A stretch of 64,000 bases of DNA. It comes from Membranipora membranacea. Taxonomy: Eukaryota > Bryozoa > Gymnolaemata > Cheilostomatida > Membraniporidae. The notes beneath the pieces are model-generated. The model did not search any database and was not told the DNA's origin. It was given only the letters and a program-made list of their open reading frames with translations. The position numbers and the translations under genes were made by a program. The stretch lies in NCBI GenBank assembly GCA_914767715.1, contig OU612071.1, positions 10,461,493-10,525,492 of the forward strand, in the 5' to 3' direction. The first letter of the stretch is position 1; each line of letters opens with the position of its first letter. Of the stretch, positions 1 through 13,200 are shown piece after piece.

Positions 1-196
1 AGGAATGTTGTCGCCTTTATTGCACATGCAAGTTGATAGCTGGGTAAAATCTACTCCGCCATAATACTTTATATCAAATCCCACTTGGCTATTTAAACTC
101 CCATCTATTGATGTAAACTCTGATCTAGTTAAATTATCTCCCACCCACTTATATTAACTCCCATCTAGTCATATAAATGACTTTATTATATTGCAG

Positions 197-882
<686 letters not shown>

Positions 883-892
883 CAGTGCTATC

Positions 893-1010
893 ACATCTAT
901 TTACGCTATTTATAGCACCACCATCACGCTATTTATAGCAGCTGCTCTATTTATAGCAACAGCACGGCTATTTATAGCAGCGGATGCGCTATTTATAGCT
1001 CATTACTTAT
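893..1010. repeat. Five short near-palindromic repeats in the PKN 3' flank
   Basis: Just after the PKN stop codon, a 12-13-bp unit close to GCTATTTATAGC occurs five times at irregular spacing of about 17-30 bp. The unit is nearly self-complementary. It lies where the 3' UTR should be, so it could be transcribed as AU-rich elements, or it could be simple repeat decay. No function is shown by the sequence. Confidence 0.6.
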
Positions 1011-1827
1011 ACAGAGTCAGCTAACGCCAAAACCACTCATCTTGTCCTCTTAGCCTTTACATTATCATGTTAGTATTCACTTCTACTACATGGACGCTTT
1101 CTTTGGTATTATTAATAGTATGAATAATATTGACACCGTCAATTCAATGCCAGAATCTTATCGTTTTTTTTGTTGAGAGATTATTTGAGAAATAAGCCAT
1201 TGTAGGAGAAAAACTAATGTGTTATCTTTGACACAGGAGCATAACTTCAGAATTCCATGACTATGCAGTAGTTCTTAGTTAGACAAATGCTGCAATTAAA
1301 GGCGAGATTTGGTAATGTTATGAAAATAAGAATAGTATATATGCGGAGAACTAATATGTCAGTCGGTCATCCTAGCATCATCTTCCTCTCTGACATGCTC
1401 GCGTTAGACCTCATGTGATAATTTTTAACAAACTTTCATTCAATCTTTTAACTAGACCAGCTCACGAATGTTTTTTTTTGCGGCCTTCGTTAAATATGAT
1501 GAATAGATTTGAAGGTTTGAGAATAATGGTTTGTGAAATGAACTTTGGTGTTCGATTTTTTGTATTTCTATAACTTTTCATACATAGTGTAATGGATTTC
1601 TCATTGTAAAGCAATTTATATCTACCACAAAATATAATGATCATTCTAACAAATGCCTGTCCATAACAACAAACAATTCCTGATGCTCCAAAAATGTGAT
1701 TTGGCTTACTTTCACGTGCTGACAGACATACCGTCCTAGAGAGATATATAACAGTTTGATGACATTGACTGAGTGCTAACTGACAGTGTCATTGATGCCA
1801 AAGCACACTTCGTGCAAGTGCGACAAG
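1011..1827. other. Intergenic, no gene seen
   Basis: This AT-rich stretch downstream of PKN shows only short open frames without recognisable motifs. A T-run lies at about 1162-1172. I see no coding sequence. Confidence 0.5.
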
Positions 1828-2233
1828 AAGCTTATTCGCTGGTTAATACACGTCCAAGATAATAAATCAATAAATGATTTATAGGCATTTATTGAAGGAG
1901 AGGCACTCAATAAAACCTGGTCGTGATTTTGGACCCCTTAATAATAGCACGCCTAACAAGTGGCTAACAGATTTAATTCTAGGCGTCAAGGTTATGATAA
2001 CAGGACAGCAGCAAAGAACTCAAGGTCACCAGCCATTACTCAAAAACAAACATGGTAAAATTGTGATTAATGTGTTTATTCGAATCGCTGTTGTAAAGCT
2101 GTTTTCATCAGACTTGGTCGCCTCTATTATTGGCTAAAAATAATTTTTAGTGCCATTTCATTCGCCTGAATGCACGCCTAGTAAATAATGTGGTCGCCTT
2201 GACAACAGCGTCTATTGACAGGCGAATAAGCTT
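1828..2233. mobile_element. Candidate MITE with AAGCTTATTCGC ends
   Basis: The left end AAGCTTATTCGC at 1828 has its inverted copy GCGAATAAGCTT ending at 2233. Both are flanked by AAG (1825-1827 and 2234-2236), which may be a 3-bp target duplication. The element is about 406 bp. Because the terminal 6 bp (AAGCTT) is itself a palindrome, the exact boundary is uncertain. The internal open frame at 1874-2137 has no recognisable motif and is not called as a gene. Confidence 0.45.
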
Positions 2234-2236
2234 AAG

Positions 2237-3596
2237 GTACCAGTAAATCTTTCTGCAAGCATTTTGAGACTTACGATATAGTTACCCATGAATATCAGGT
2301 TGTTGTTTTGTTTGAACCATAGCCTAGCCATACAAGACCACATTGCTTTACCGGTCCCTGTCTTGTGACTGGAATATATTACTAGCATCTTTTAGAATGC
2401 AGGGACAGGGTTAAGTAATATAAACAGTTGTCAAGCATGAAATTCCGTGTTCACCACTATATCAGAGTTATAAATGGGAAGAATATTATCAACGTGAACA
2501 TTGCACCTTAAAATATAGAATGAATTATTGTTTATATGATGATAAGCAATTCAGTGACCACTCAAAAGTGTAATGTGAGACATCACATTATCGTTATTGA
2601 AGAGAACGAATAAATATGTCATGTTGTTTGTCGATGCTATATATTATCCGAAATTCCAATCACAGATAGAAATTTAACATTGACATTTTAAACATTCTTA
2701 AAAATATTTCAAGTTCACTGCAAAACTCATATATTAGTGCGAAGACTAAGATACTGATATAGATATTGTACGGTCTTTTCTTGACTTGTAGTACGAGAAG
2801 CGGATGGCATAAGAATATTCATTCAGTTCTAGACTCATCAGGTTCGACAGGAATTGGAACCAGTTTATCAGCCTACTAGCAGGAGAGAGTGTGTACTCTC
2901 TACATACATGACAAGTTAGTAGACCAAGAAATCAGGAGGTCCCGCAGTGAAGGTGTAATTTGGCCGTTGTTGTCATTTGTTTTAAATCAAAACTAGAGCG
3001 TTCATATTATGAAATGCATAATTTTACCTGATTTTACAAATTATATTGTTGCACTTTATCCGAATGAGGAGGGTGGTATGTTAATAGGCAATTATATCTA
3101 GGTATATGTACTGTGGGGGTAGGAAAACATAGTTTTTCTTGCAACAAGAAGCTTTAAAAGTCTTCTGGGTGAAGGAAGCTGAAAAAAGGGAGGAAAAAGG
3201 GAGATAGGGAGGAGGTGGGAAATACCCCTAAAAACTGGGAGGCTCCCTACCAAAAAGGGAGACTTGTCAGGTATGACTCTCTACCCTATGATATTTTTCA
3301 AAGAAAAGTGTATAATTTTTACTCTGATTTACTCGCGTTTTTCTCAATTATTGAGCAATTATTTATATTAATTTTCTCAATCATTTCATATTTTTTGCTT
3401 TCGGCTTTCTTGACTTGGGCAGACACAACTATCATTTTTGTCTCGATGCTCGATTTTATCTGACTAACCACAACATGACGGTATCTATCTGGCAGTGTAC
3501 AGCTCTATTCTTTTTTTTATGATTTGCTGGTAACTCAAAACCCGTTGGAATTCACCCGTAGAGCCCTAAATTGCTCTCCAGGCTTCTGTGTGCGGG
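2237..3596. other. Intergenic, no gene seen
   Basis: No recognisable gene was found. An open frame at 3215-3463 encodes a Phe/Leu/Ile-rich segment, but its composition reflects local T-richness and there is no start context or homology I can see. Confidence 0.45.
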
Positions 3597-4350
3597 CGCT
3601 GCACCGGACCCCATGAGGGGCTTACAGCGCCCCCAGCTGTTTGTGCTCAGGCGATTTGCTCCCGCCTGAACTGATAAGGTCACTCAAGCCAGAAATGCCT
3701 GCAATGATATATAAAATTATTGCAGACCTTATTGCCTACCCTCTCAGTCTTCTCATTGATGAATGTTACAAAAACTCGATATTTCCTCATTACCTAAAAT
3801 CAGCTCTTGTCACCCCAATATTCAAAAAAGGGGGCAAAATAGACCCATCAAACTATAGACCTATATCATCCTTACCAATTCTATGAAAAACCAGATGGTA
3901 AACTTCATTGAAGGCCATTGAACAACATAACCTGCTCTCTGATAAACAGTTTGGTTTCAGAAAAAAACCACTCCACCGAACAAATGCTGTTATCTGTGCT
4001 TCAGAAATGGAAAGTCAAACTTGACCAACCAGCTCTGTGCTACATTGGGGCTCTATCCCTAGACGTAAGGAAAGCGGTCGATACCGTAAATCATAAACTC
4101 TTGCTTCATGTATTAAGTAAAAAACAATTCTCTTGCTCGACAGTAGCGCTCTTTGAATCAAATCTAACTAACCGATCATAAGTCATGAAAGTTGGTCAGT
4201 CTCGGTCAAGTATACTGCCAATAACATGTGGGGTACCGCAAGGATCTATCCTCGGACCTATACTGTTTAATATTGCCATCGATAGTTTACTGAACTTGTT
4301 TCATGACTCTTTTGCCTACGCAGACGATACCTTATTTATCTGTGTATAGC
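3597..4350 (+). pseudogene. Degenerate LINE reverse transcriptase fragment
   Basis: Pieces of one reverse transcriptase domain occur in order but in different frames. An N-terminal finger segment with LKSALVTPIFKKGG and NYRPISSLPIL lies at 3641-3886. A palm piece with SLDVRKAVDTVNHKLL lies near 4060-4115. The motif [15 protein letters not shown] and the catalytic YADD (AYADDTLF) lie near 4230-4345. This order and wording is typical of LINE RTs of the Jockey/CR1/I group. Frame changes and stops between the pieces show that it is dead. The first 60 bases (3597-3655) share a GC-rich motif, ggggcttacagcgcccccc-like, with 14530-14570. Confidence 0.85.
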
Positions 4351-5384
4351 TACCAGCATACCGGAGGTTATTGATACATAGGCCTATAGAGTGAACAGAA
4401 ATGCTACTGCCAGACTGACCGCTTGACTAAACTTACAACAGAAGGTTTCTATACTACTTTTAACTTGACCACAGGGCACCACATGCACAGTGACAGCAGT
4501 ATAAATCAAAAAAAGGAAATAAATGTGGTAGAAAACTACCCCTAGTTAGTAGCAAACTTGACTGCAAGGTTAAGGTAATAAAATTCCTCCTGTGGCTGAA
4601 AAGGGACTGATATAATATATTATAGGCCTAGTAAGTATAGGCAAAGAAAGAATTTAAAGATGGTGTGACTTTTTGATTGTTGTGTGTGACCAATCTGACT
4701 AAATCTTATTGATGTTTCTGTGACATCTTTAACCACTTTTCACACTTTCATTTACCTTTGAACAGAGTTACAGCTTCTTCTGCACATGTAGAATCACCTA
4801 AAATTGATCTCAAAATAACCTCCATTTCTTCCAATTTCCCCACACGCCAATTGCAGATGACAAATTGAAGGAAGGTTGTATGAAGGTCATAGTCTGAAAT
4901 TATACTGCAGGCAGTATGATAATCATAATACTTTTTGAATTATATTTACCTGTAGATGTTTATTGTCCTATATCCGGTTTCTGAGGTCAAGAGGAAGAAA
5001 AGATTGTTCCCTGGTTATGTGTAAACATCTTCATAAACAAGGGTAGGGGTTGCTATGCCCTTGTCATAAACTTGTCATCAATCAGATTGGTTAGGTTCCC
5101 ATCCAGCAACTTGACATGAGAGGGGGCCTTATCACTCTGAATAGCACAGAATATACCCCCTTTTCACTAGCACTATAAGCATACATTGATCCTTTGCACT
5201 TGGTGTGTTGTGCACAACTACCCCTTATTTATAGATTTCACTGTGCAGCTCCAACTCTCCAAAACACCCCCTTAAACGTGTTTTTAGGCCGAGCATGGTG
5301 GGTAAATTTTGGTGAGTCCCCCCCCCTGGGGATAAGGATGATCAATCTAAATTCATCACACTAATCAATATCAGTGACTAAGCT
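4351..5384. other. Intergenic, no gene seen
   Basis: No supported gene was found. It may include the decayed 3' part of the preceding LINE fragment, but I cannot recognise it. A C-run followed by a short G-run lies at about 5318-5333. Confidence 0.4.
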
Positions 5385-5458
5385 AGCCTGTCTTGACAAG
5401 CTTTGTTCGGTGGGTGGGGGGACCCCCCCCTACCGAACAAAGCTTGTCAAGTCAGGCT
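5385..5458. repeat. 27-bp inverted repeat (fold-back hairpin)
   Basis: Arms at 5385-5411 and 5432-5458 are inverted copies with one mismatch. The core is cttgacaagctttgttcggt and its complement. They are separated by a 20-base G-run/C-run loop that can itself pair. A related but more degraded fold-back (cttgacaagctctgtt...gaagcttgcagagacaag) lies at about 13507-13573, so this is a dispersed small element. Confidence 0.8.
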
Positions 5459-6679
5459 ATGACAAAGCCAACTATGGAGTTATCCTCTTTTGTAGTAAGT
5501 ATTCTAGTCCCTATTGCCCAATCAATTAACTTGTAACTTTATCTGACCAATCAGCATCACAGCATTACCAAGTTCAAGGACACCTAACAGGAAAAGGAGT
5601 TTCCAAGCAGTAATAATGAACTGAAACTTCTTTGAACTAATCAAGGAGTAACTCCTTGATCTAAGAAAGGCGGAGTGGACCTCATCAAAGGCTTGACATT
5701 GATATACATTGAATTAGTAGTAAGTGAGTTTAGAATCTATAGGCTTTTACTGGAGTGTTGTGGACATAAAAAGTGCTCATGAGGTCTTCAATCATACCAT
5801 GTGGACTGGGAAAACAACAACATACAGTGGTGTGCATACACATCTGCACATCATGCATACATGTGCATACATCTGCACAACACACAGGTCTTCAGCTAGA
5901 AACCATGAGTCAAATGCTGTCTTGGGGCTTTCTCTAGTCACAGTACAACCTCATTGTGGCCGGCCCCAGCAGCATAAAGCGCAACCAACTCTACATTCAA
6001 ACAAAATAAAGTACAACTGTAAAATACCCTTTACCATGTTATATCTGAAACTAAGGGGTTTTAGAATAAACGATTCAACTAAACTCAATACAATCGATAG
6101 AATAGGCTCACCTCAAATCACTGTTACAAATGTCTGACTTGCTCAAGCAAGATCTTCTCAGTACAGAGCTATCAGTGGATTGTCCTCCCTACTAGCTGCC
6201 AGCCTTCTGGGTGACTCTACAAGTAATATAATCCTCATATGAGTAATCTAGCTGTCCTCATGAGTATACATGTTGTACAGTAACAGTTATAAGTAGAGTC
6301 CCTTTCCCATTCTTGCCTTCTTCCTTTTTTTCTTTTGCTTTTTCTGTCGGTTTTTATTTTCTGTTTTTGATGTAGCGTCCTACAAGTTTTTGGTTGATTT
6401 GTTTGGATCCATAATATGTAATGATGTATATATATGTAGTTGGTACAAAGGTATTATATGATTCCTCAGTACGAAATATGATAGTAGTCTGCACTATCTG
6501 GTTGCTGTTATATGACTGACTGGTTTCTGGCTGAGTCATATTATTTATACCTTTGTATTCCAATTACATGTAATAATGGGAGTTGCGTTCATTTATGTGT
6601 GGTGGGGCAACTCCAAAGTAATATATGATGGCTATTAGAATTTGACTAATATTCAATATAGCAACCAGTAGTTCCTACA
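5459..6679. other. Intergenic with one copy of dispersed repeat A (about 5811-5990)
   Basis: Positions 5811-5990 are a diverged copy of a repeat seen again near 23960, 50360, 51833 and 53808. Shared landmarks are acatacagtggtg, caggtcttcagctagaaacc, atgagtcaaa and ggccggccccagcagcat. This copy also carries an expanded tgcatacatctgcac run. The remainder shows no supported gene. Confidence 0.55.
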
Positions 6680-7240
6680 TATTGTAGCAGCGGGTGGATT
6701 GTGTATACCCGCAAATGAGTGTAGCAAAAGTTGAGAATTGAGGCTAGCATACACGTTCCCCAACCGTCGATCACACCATTACGAAATAAAGTACAGTTCT
6801 CAAAGACCCTGTTGGATAGGCCCGGGGGGGCCGATGTCAGGGAGACATGCCCCAATGCACCTATGAGAGTTGTGTAACAAAAGGCCTTTTGTTTGGTGAA
6901 CAAAGGAGTACAAAGGCAGGCAAAGTGTGCTTGTCTGAATGCATGTTGGATTCATGTGATTGCATGCTGGGGCGTGTGTATGCTAGGCTCAGCTCTCTAC
7001 TTTCGCTACACTCATTTGTGGGTATACACAATCCACCCGCTGCTACGAATCACTGGTAAAGGGTATTTCACAACTGTGCTTTATTTTGTAATGACACACC
7101 CAACATGTATTCGGACAAGCAAACTTTGCCTGCCATTGTACTCCTTTGTTCACCAAACAAAAGGCCTTTTGTTATACAACTCTCATAGGTGTCTTGGGAC
7201 ATGTCTTCCAGACATCGGCCCCCAGGGCCTATCCAGCATA
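6680..7240. repeat. Compound nested inverted repeats
   Basis: Two interleaved inverted pairs are visible. Pair A is about 6683-6735 against 7000-7048 (gtagcagcgggtggattgtg and its complement). Pair B is about 6810-6952 against 7090-7237 (key block caaaaggccttttgtttggtgaacaaagg and its complement, already partly palindromic around aaaaggcctttt). The arms overlap in an A-B-A'-B' order rather than simple nesting. Paired open frames on both strands here are by-products of the symmetry. This probably represents overlapping insertions of related fold-back elements. Confidence 0.7.
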
Positions 7241-8087
7241 CTACAGCATAACTGTACTTTATTTTGTAATGTTCACTGTTTCACTGCAATGTTGACTCCG
7301 GACCAAATAGGTTGTGTGTGCAAGATGTTATACTGAGAGTGAGTAGGAAGGTACAATTAATGACTAATTCAGTATCCTGGATTGAAAATAAAATAAAATA
7401 AAAAACAATAAGGGGAAGTTGCCCTACTTCATTGCTTGGACCCATACTGTTATAATAGTTTAGCCTTTTTCCAGTTTACTCTTTGGTTGGATTTGTACAG
7501 CTTTTTGGTCGAAGAGAGATCATTCAATGTCAAAAAGCCAAATGAATTACCAATTGAGGATCGATAGAGTTTACTACCCAATTTCGAAAGGGGACAACTC
7601 AGCCTCATGATACCTCTTTTTTCCCCCACACCCCCAAAAAATGGACTACACATTGCTTCAAGCCAGTATGACCTGTTCATCATGCCCTATATTACCCTGT
7701 ATGATGTTGTTTTTATCTTATTCTTTTTTTGTAAATTTGTAAAACTTTTGTAATGTCAACTATATACCTGACAGTGTGTTTTCCCTTTTAAAAATAAAGG
7801 TCAAATTGGGATTTCTAGGATAATCCGAATTTCCATGTATACGCCAATTTCAAATTACTTAACGGTGGAGAGAGCGAATTGACAATATGAGGGAGGGCAA
7901 CACCCTATTCCTGGCATCCACCAAGCGACAGTTGACAAATTTTGCTCCCCATCCCTCCTATTGCCAAACAAAGCTACACTGACAGGTTAGAATTGGCTGT
8001 ATTAATTCGGAAGGAACCTCAGTTTCCAAATAGGAGTAAGTCCTTGGTCGTTCACTCTAAAACAATCTATTGCAGGTTCCTCCCAGG
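7241..8087. other. Intergenic / upstream of RING gene
   Basis: A short (aaaat)n-type run lies at about 7388-7405. No gene is supported. At 8065-8074 the sequence tctattgcag resembles a splice acceptor 14 bases before the RING gene start codon, so a 5' UTR intron and an upstream non-coding exon are possible. Confidence 0.4.
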
Positions 8088-10182
8088 ATGGCCGCTGCCA
8101 GACCAGTTGTTGTGATAGAAGACGCTTTGAGGAATGAGTTGGAGTGTCCAGTCTGTATGGAGGAACCCAGACTACATCTACTGCCTTGTGCTCACAGATG
8201 TTGTATGACATGTGTTGGTATGTCTGCTATATAACGGCAAGATGAATCGTGATCATTTTTAAATGTTCTGTGTTCCAAGCTCTAGCTGTTCAGTTGCATC
8301 CATCAGAATAATTAGGAAATCAGGGAAATCTTCATTGAGCAGCAGCAAAGTTTTAAAGGTTGAATACCTCCATCAAGAATTTAGAGTCACCAGCCCTGCA
8401 GTTGAAAAAAGGGTTATGGTGTCTGATTATGATTTCTGATTATGATACAATGATCAATTTGGTAGATAGACTTGCTGGAGTATCAAGGAAGCTAGACTGT
8501 CCTATCTGTAGGAAATCTTCATTAGTTCCTGACCTGGGATTTCCTGTATGTGGTCTCACAGAACGCATTAAGGATGAGTTAAAAATTGCTAGAGAAAGCT
8601 TGGCCTCTACCGACAACAGTGCATCGATGTCAAAAGGTGAGTTTGCAGATAATGACAGGTAAGACAATCCACAGTCTTGGAATTATCACCATTAGCACCT
8701 ACCAGTCAACTGCCATTGCTTCGAAAGACAACTACAAAAGCAGGTTTGATTCACATGACCTCCGAAACGGCAGTGATATGGATTTCAACTTGCCATTGAA
8801 GTTGTCGTTTGGTTCCTTTTCCCACCACTTAACTCATGCTTACATTACATTAACGCCTCAATAATAGTTGTCTCTTTATTTACTAAAGTTTAAGCTCCTT
8901 CCTCTTGTGTTACATTTATGCAGGAGATCAGAGCAGGTGTGAGGCCTGTGGTCAGAGTAGTGTAGACTCTCGCTGTAATGTGTGTCTCCAGTTCCTGTGC
9001 TTCAGGTTCGTGTTACCACAATATTTCATTAAACTGACTCAGATTGGGTTGAGGCTATGTCATGATGTCATTTCCTTACCAAGAGAGAGGTGGACGTGGA
9101 TGTGCCCTATTCATACCAGACAACTCAACATGGCCAATATCGATTGATTATGTCAACATAATTTATGTTCTGTTTATCAACCAGGAAATGATTTGTAAGT
9201 TTCAGATTTACTACAATGCATCTGCCTATGGAGACCTTTGAAGTTACAAATTTGTTTTAGGATTGTTTTATGATTTGTGTTGTCACCATACTTAGTTTAA
9301 TCTATTTGATGAAGTTGAAAATAATGGAATTCAAATTAAATCAGTATCAGGTTTGAGACTGCGCTGGGTGATATAGGCCTTTATACTGGGTACTTGACTA
9401 AATACTTGGTGTTTTAATTCTCATGCTGTATTATAAGCACAATTGTACCAAAATTACTTGTTTATCCACTCCCGTTTCCGCTCCTTTCAATAATTGCAAA
9501 ATTAGTCAACTTAATTTGGTTTTAATTCTTCTGTTTATAAAAGTAGACTCTGATTTAGTTTCAACCGAATTTGCTGCACAGCATGTTGCAATGTATAATA
9601 CTTTTCTGTTGAAGATGTGGTCTAAGCAAGCGCCAATGTGGGACAGCCAATCTTAAACATGATTGTGAAATTATCAGTGAAGTTCTAACAAAAACTCAGA
9701 CACGATTTCAAGACTGGCAAACAGATATACATACTCAGGTATGGAATTGTGTGATGTGTAGCTTGTTAGGGTGTTGTACTCCATCCGTTAGGGGTCGGAA
9801 AGAGATATCTAAACCTGTGTCCCTCTCTGGCTGTGATAGGAAAAAGTCTTAAGCTGCGTTTACATGTGCGACAAATCGGCTAATAATAACAACTCCGACA
9901 CAGGTCACCGATTTGACTGACCGTGTAAACAGTTAATCTGTGTTTAAATCGGTGTTTAAATCTGTATTGTTCAAAATCGTTCACTTGTGACAATGTCACA
10001 AGTGAACGACTTAACGTAACGATTATGAATGGTTCAGCCAATAAATGAGTGTAAGTAATGATGATCATTATATTTCTCTCACCCTTTCCTTGTCCTTAGC
10101 AGCAACTTGTACAGCTGTTATAACAGTTATTGCTGCTGCTGCTATTATAACATCTTCATCAGATGATGAATCATTAATGGCG

Positions 10183-10217
<35 letters not shown>

Positions 10218-13200
10218 TACAAGACTCTCTGTCAGTCTCAGTCTGCAGGGGCACAACAGTAGCCTTTCAACTAGGGAGACTAGTGAAGGAGTCTCCAGTC
10301 TCCACTCTCCAGCTATGAATTACCAACTAGTTACTAGCTAATACTACTACTGAATAAACCAACTAGTTGTCTCACTAGCCAATCAGAGACAAGTTGAGTT
10401 GGAAGTTTGTGTTGAAATCGGTTAGGCATGAACAGTGTGTAAATGGCGTATCGTTGACATGTTGACAGACAACGATTATAGAGCAGATTCATAATCTGTG
10501 TCGGAGTTGTTATTATTAGCCGATTTGTCGCACATGTAAACGCAGCTTTAAAAAGACAACTTTGTTCCATATTGAAGAATAAACAGAGACGGGCAAGAAA
10601 AATAGATGGTGTCAAAATTTGGTTTAACGATAAAGAAAATTGTAGGTTTTTGACAGGTAGCGCAGTCGCTAAACCGTGGATACTAAATGGCTGTTTGGTG
10701 GTCAAAACAGGGCACACCATTTTCTCCAGTTTATGCAATAATAACACGATTCTATCATAGTGACGTCACCATGCGCATGGTAACACTGAAATGAGATTGT
10801 AGAATGTCAAAATTTTTCAAACCACCTCAGATTTTAGTTGTACATAATTCATAAAAAAGTCTTTTTGTGGTTACATATGCCAGGTCACTGTTACCTTTTT
10901 ACAACATGTTGCATGAAAATAGCAAAGATGCGTAGGTGGGTAGGATCTGTTAATATTTGGTTTTCTATTGATGATGGAGATATAAGCCTATCAAGCTTTT
11001 GGTTTAATTATCAAGGTCAAAACTACAAGAAAATCGATTGACTCTCTGGATCAGCACACAGATTCTTTAGAAGACAGAAAAGAAGAGCTAATGAAAGAAC
11101 TGACAATCTTAGAAAGTGACATAGTCAAAGTGAAAGAGCAGAAGCTTGCAGAAGTAACTCAGCTGGAGGAGTGTTTGTCTCTTCTTGATACAACATCAAA
11201 TATTCTTCACTGTAAAGGAGATCCTGTGGAAACTATAAAACTCATTGAAATTAATTTTGGTAGGATTATTTGTCTAATATGGTGACAACACTCTGCTAAA
11301 CATCTAGTATGAACAAAACTGAATCGTTATTGTTCATCTTTTTGTTTCACAGAGTCGTCTCTAGTTGATGACAGTAATAAGTCAGACTGTGGGGACTGGA
11401 GGAAGGAAGATGGTTCAGCACCACAAGGCAGATCCAGAAGTGGAGGAAATAGATATAGGTTTGTAGTGATCACAGGGAATCTATACACTATACCAGGGGT
11501 GCCCAACCTTTTCTCTCACATGAGCCATTTAAAGAATCAATTAAACCAAATGAGCTGACCACGTCGCGTGTAGACAACATGGAAACAGTCAGTGATATAT
11601 ATGTATCATATTCATTCATGTATAAGTGTTGGCAAAAATTCCAAAGCAAAGTCATTGTGTGAGATTATGCGCGTAGCGCGAAAAAGTTTTTGAGTCATTT
11701 TCTGGTCATATAAGGCGCCCTGGAGTTTTGTAAGCATTTTAAGCATTTTGCAAATTTTTGTAAGCATTTTGGAAAATGTAGGTTGGCAAGTCTGCAAGAA
11801 GACAACTCTACACACATATTACAATGCAGGCACCCAGTACAATGAACTTGTATACACTATACATACATTTAATGTACATTGTACATGCATGAATTGAACG
11901 CATGAAATTCGCGCCAAAAAGCGCATGAAATTTGCAAATATTAAAATGAGCCACCCAAAAAGCCAAAATGAGCCGAGGTGGCTCATGAGCCATAGGTTGG
12001 GCACCCCTGCACTCAGTGGTGTCCCAAGGCCCCAACGAGCCCCAACGCCGTTGGGGAAAGAGATTTTGGCCCATACACAACCCCAACGGTCGTTGGGGTA
12101 AGAAAATTTGTTTATTATTCATTTTTGTATCATCATTTTTGTGGTCACTTTGTGCAGCTGACAAGCTCCTGACCGTAACTACAACTGTTACTAAGGAAGT
12201 ACAGTAGCGAGTAGGTACCTATTGTGGTAAAGGCACTGTATAGCCTGGGTTTTCCAACAAAATGAAAGTTCTGCTGAGCACTGATCAAGACCTATCTATA
12301 TTTTTATGTCATGAATCTTAGAGACTGAGGCTAGGTCAAGGTTATTTTTAAATGAAAAGAAAGATTTTTTCTTTCATACATTAATTCATTCCCCATGAAA
12401 TATGGACATTCCCCATGAAATATGGAGAAGAAACAACAGGGTTTATTTAGGTTCTTTAAAAGGTTAGTATTCATCTCTATTCCATGATGGGGTATGTGTT
12501 TACATACACAATCTTCCCTGGCTGAACATACAAACAACAATGTCCATTTCCATTTATTATGAGGATGAGAAAGGAAAACTGTTGGCCCAAGGACAGTGAC
12601 ACACTACACTTACTGCGCCTTTGCTTTGGGATCACCAATCATAATCATATTTTCAATGTTATCATCATGGCAAAAAGGGAGGAAGACTGTCTCACAGGAT
12701 AATTGGTCAGTCTAGTTTATTATTCTTCCAGTCATCCTTCCAATGCAAGGAGCCTGTGTTCTGTGGTGTGGTCTGTCATCTTGACATGACTGACAGGCTT
12801 TGATAGATAGTAGTCCATTAGTTAGTGTTTGATTGGGCTCAAGTTTTCTGAAACCATTGCTGTCCATGTCCATGGTTTCCTGCTGTTGCAGAATTAGAAA
12901 TGAATGTCACATGAGGAATAACTAACAACAAAGCAGTTCTCCCGCGATCATGTAGGCCTACGTATGCCATCTTCTTGGAATCAATCCTCGCCGAGATACA
13001 TGCTTTCATTTACATTCCATCACCTAAAACACTACACTGGGAAAGAACACAAAATCATTTAATGCAAAGATGCATTGATTGACACACAGCATCGAAGGAA
13101 GCTCATTTGTGTAGAGAGATATGCTTTATTATTGCCTCCTATATCTTTTCAGATGTAGTTTGGGTTGGAGGTTTACAATAGAAAATACTGATGAGCTTCC

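Noticed and set aside
6646-7336. Overlapping open frames on both strands as genes
   Set aside because: They mirror each other because the region is made of inverted repeats.
10045-10341. Open frame with a poly-Tyr run
   Set aside because: The run is the translation of a (TAC)n microsatellite inside a MITE.
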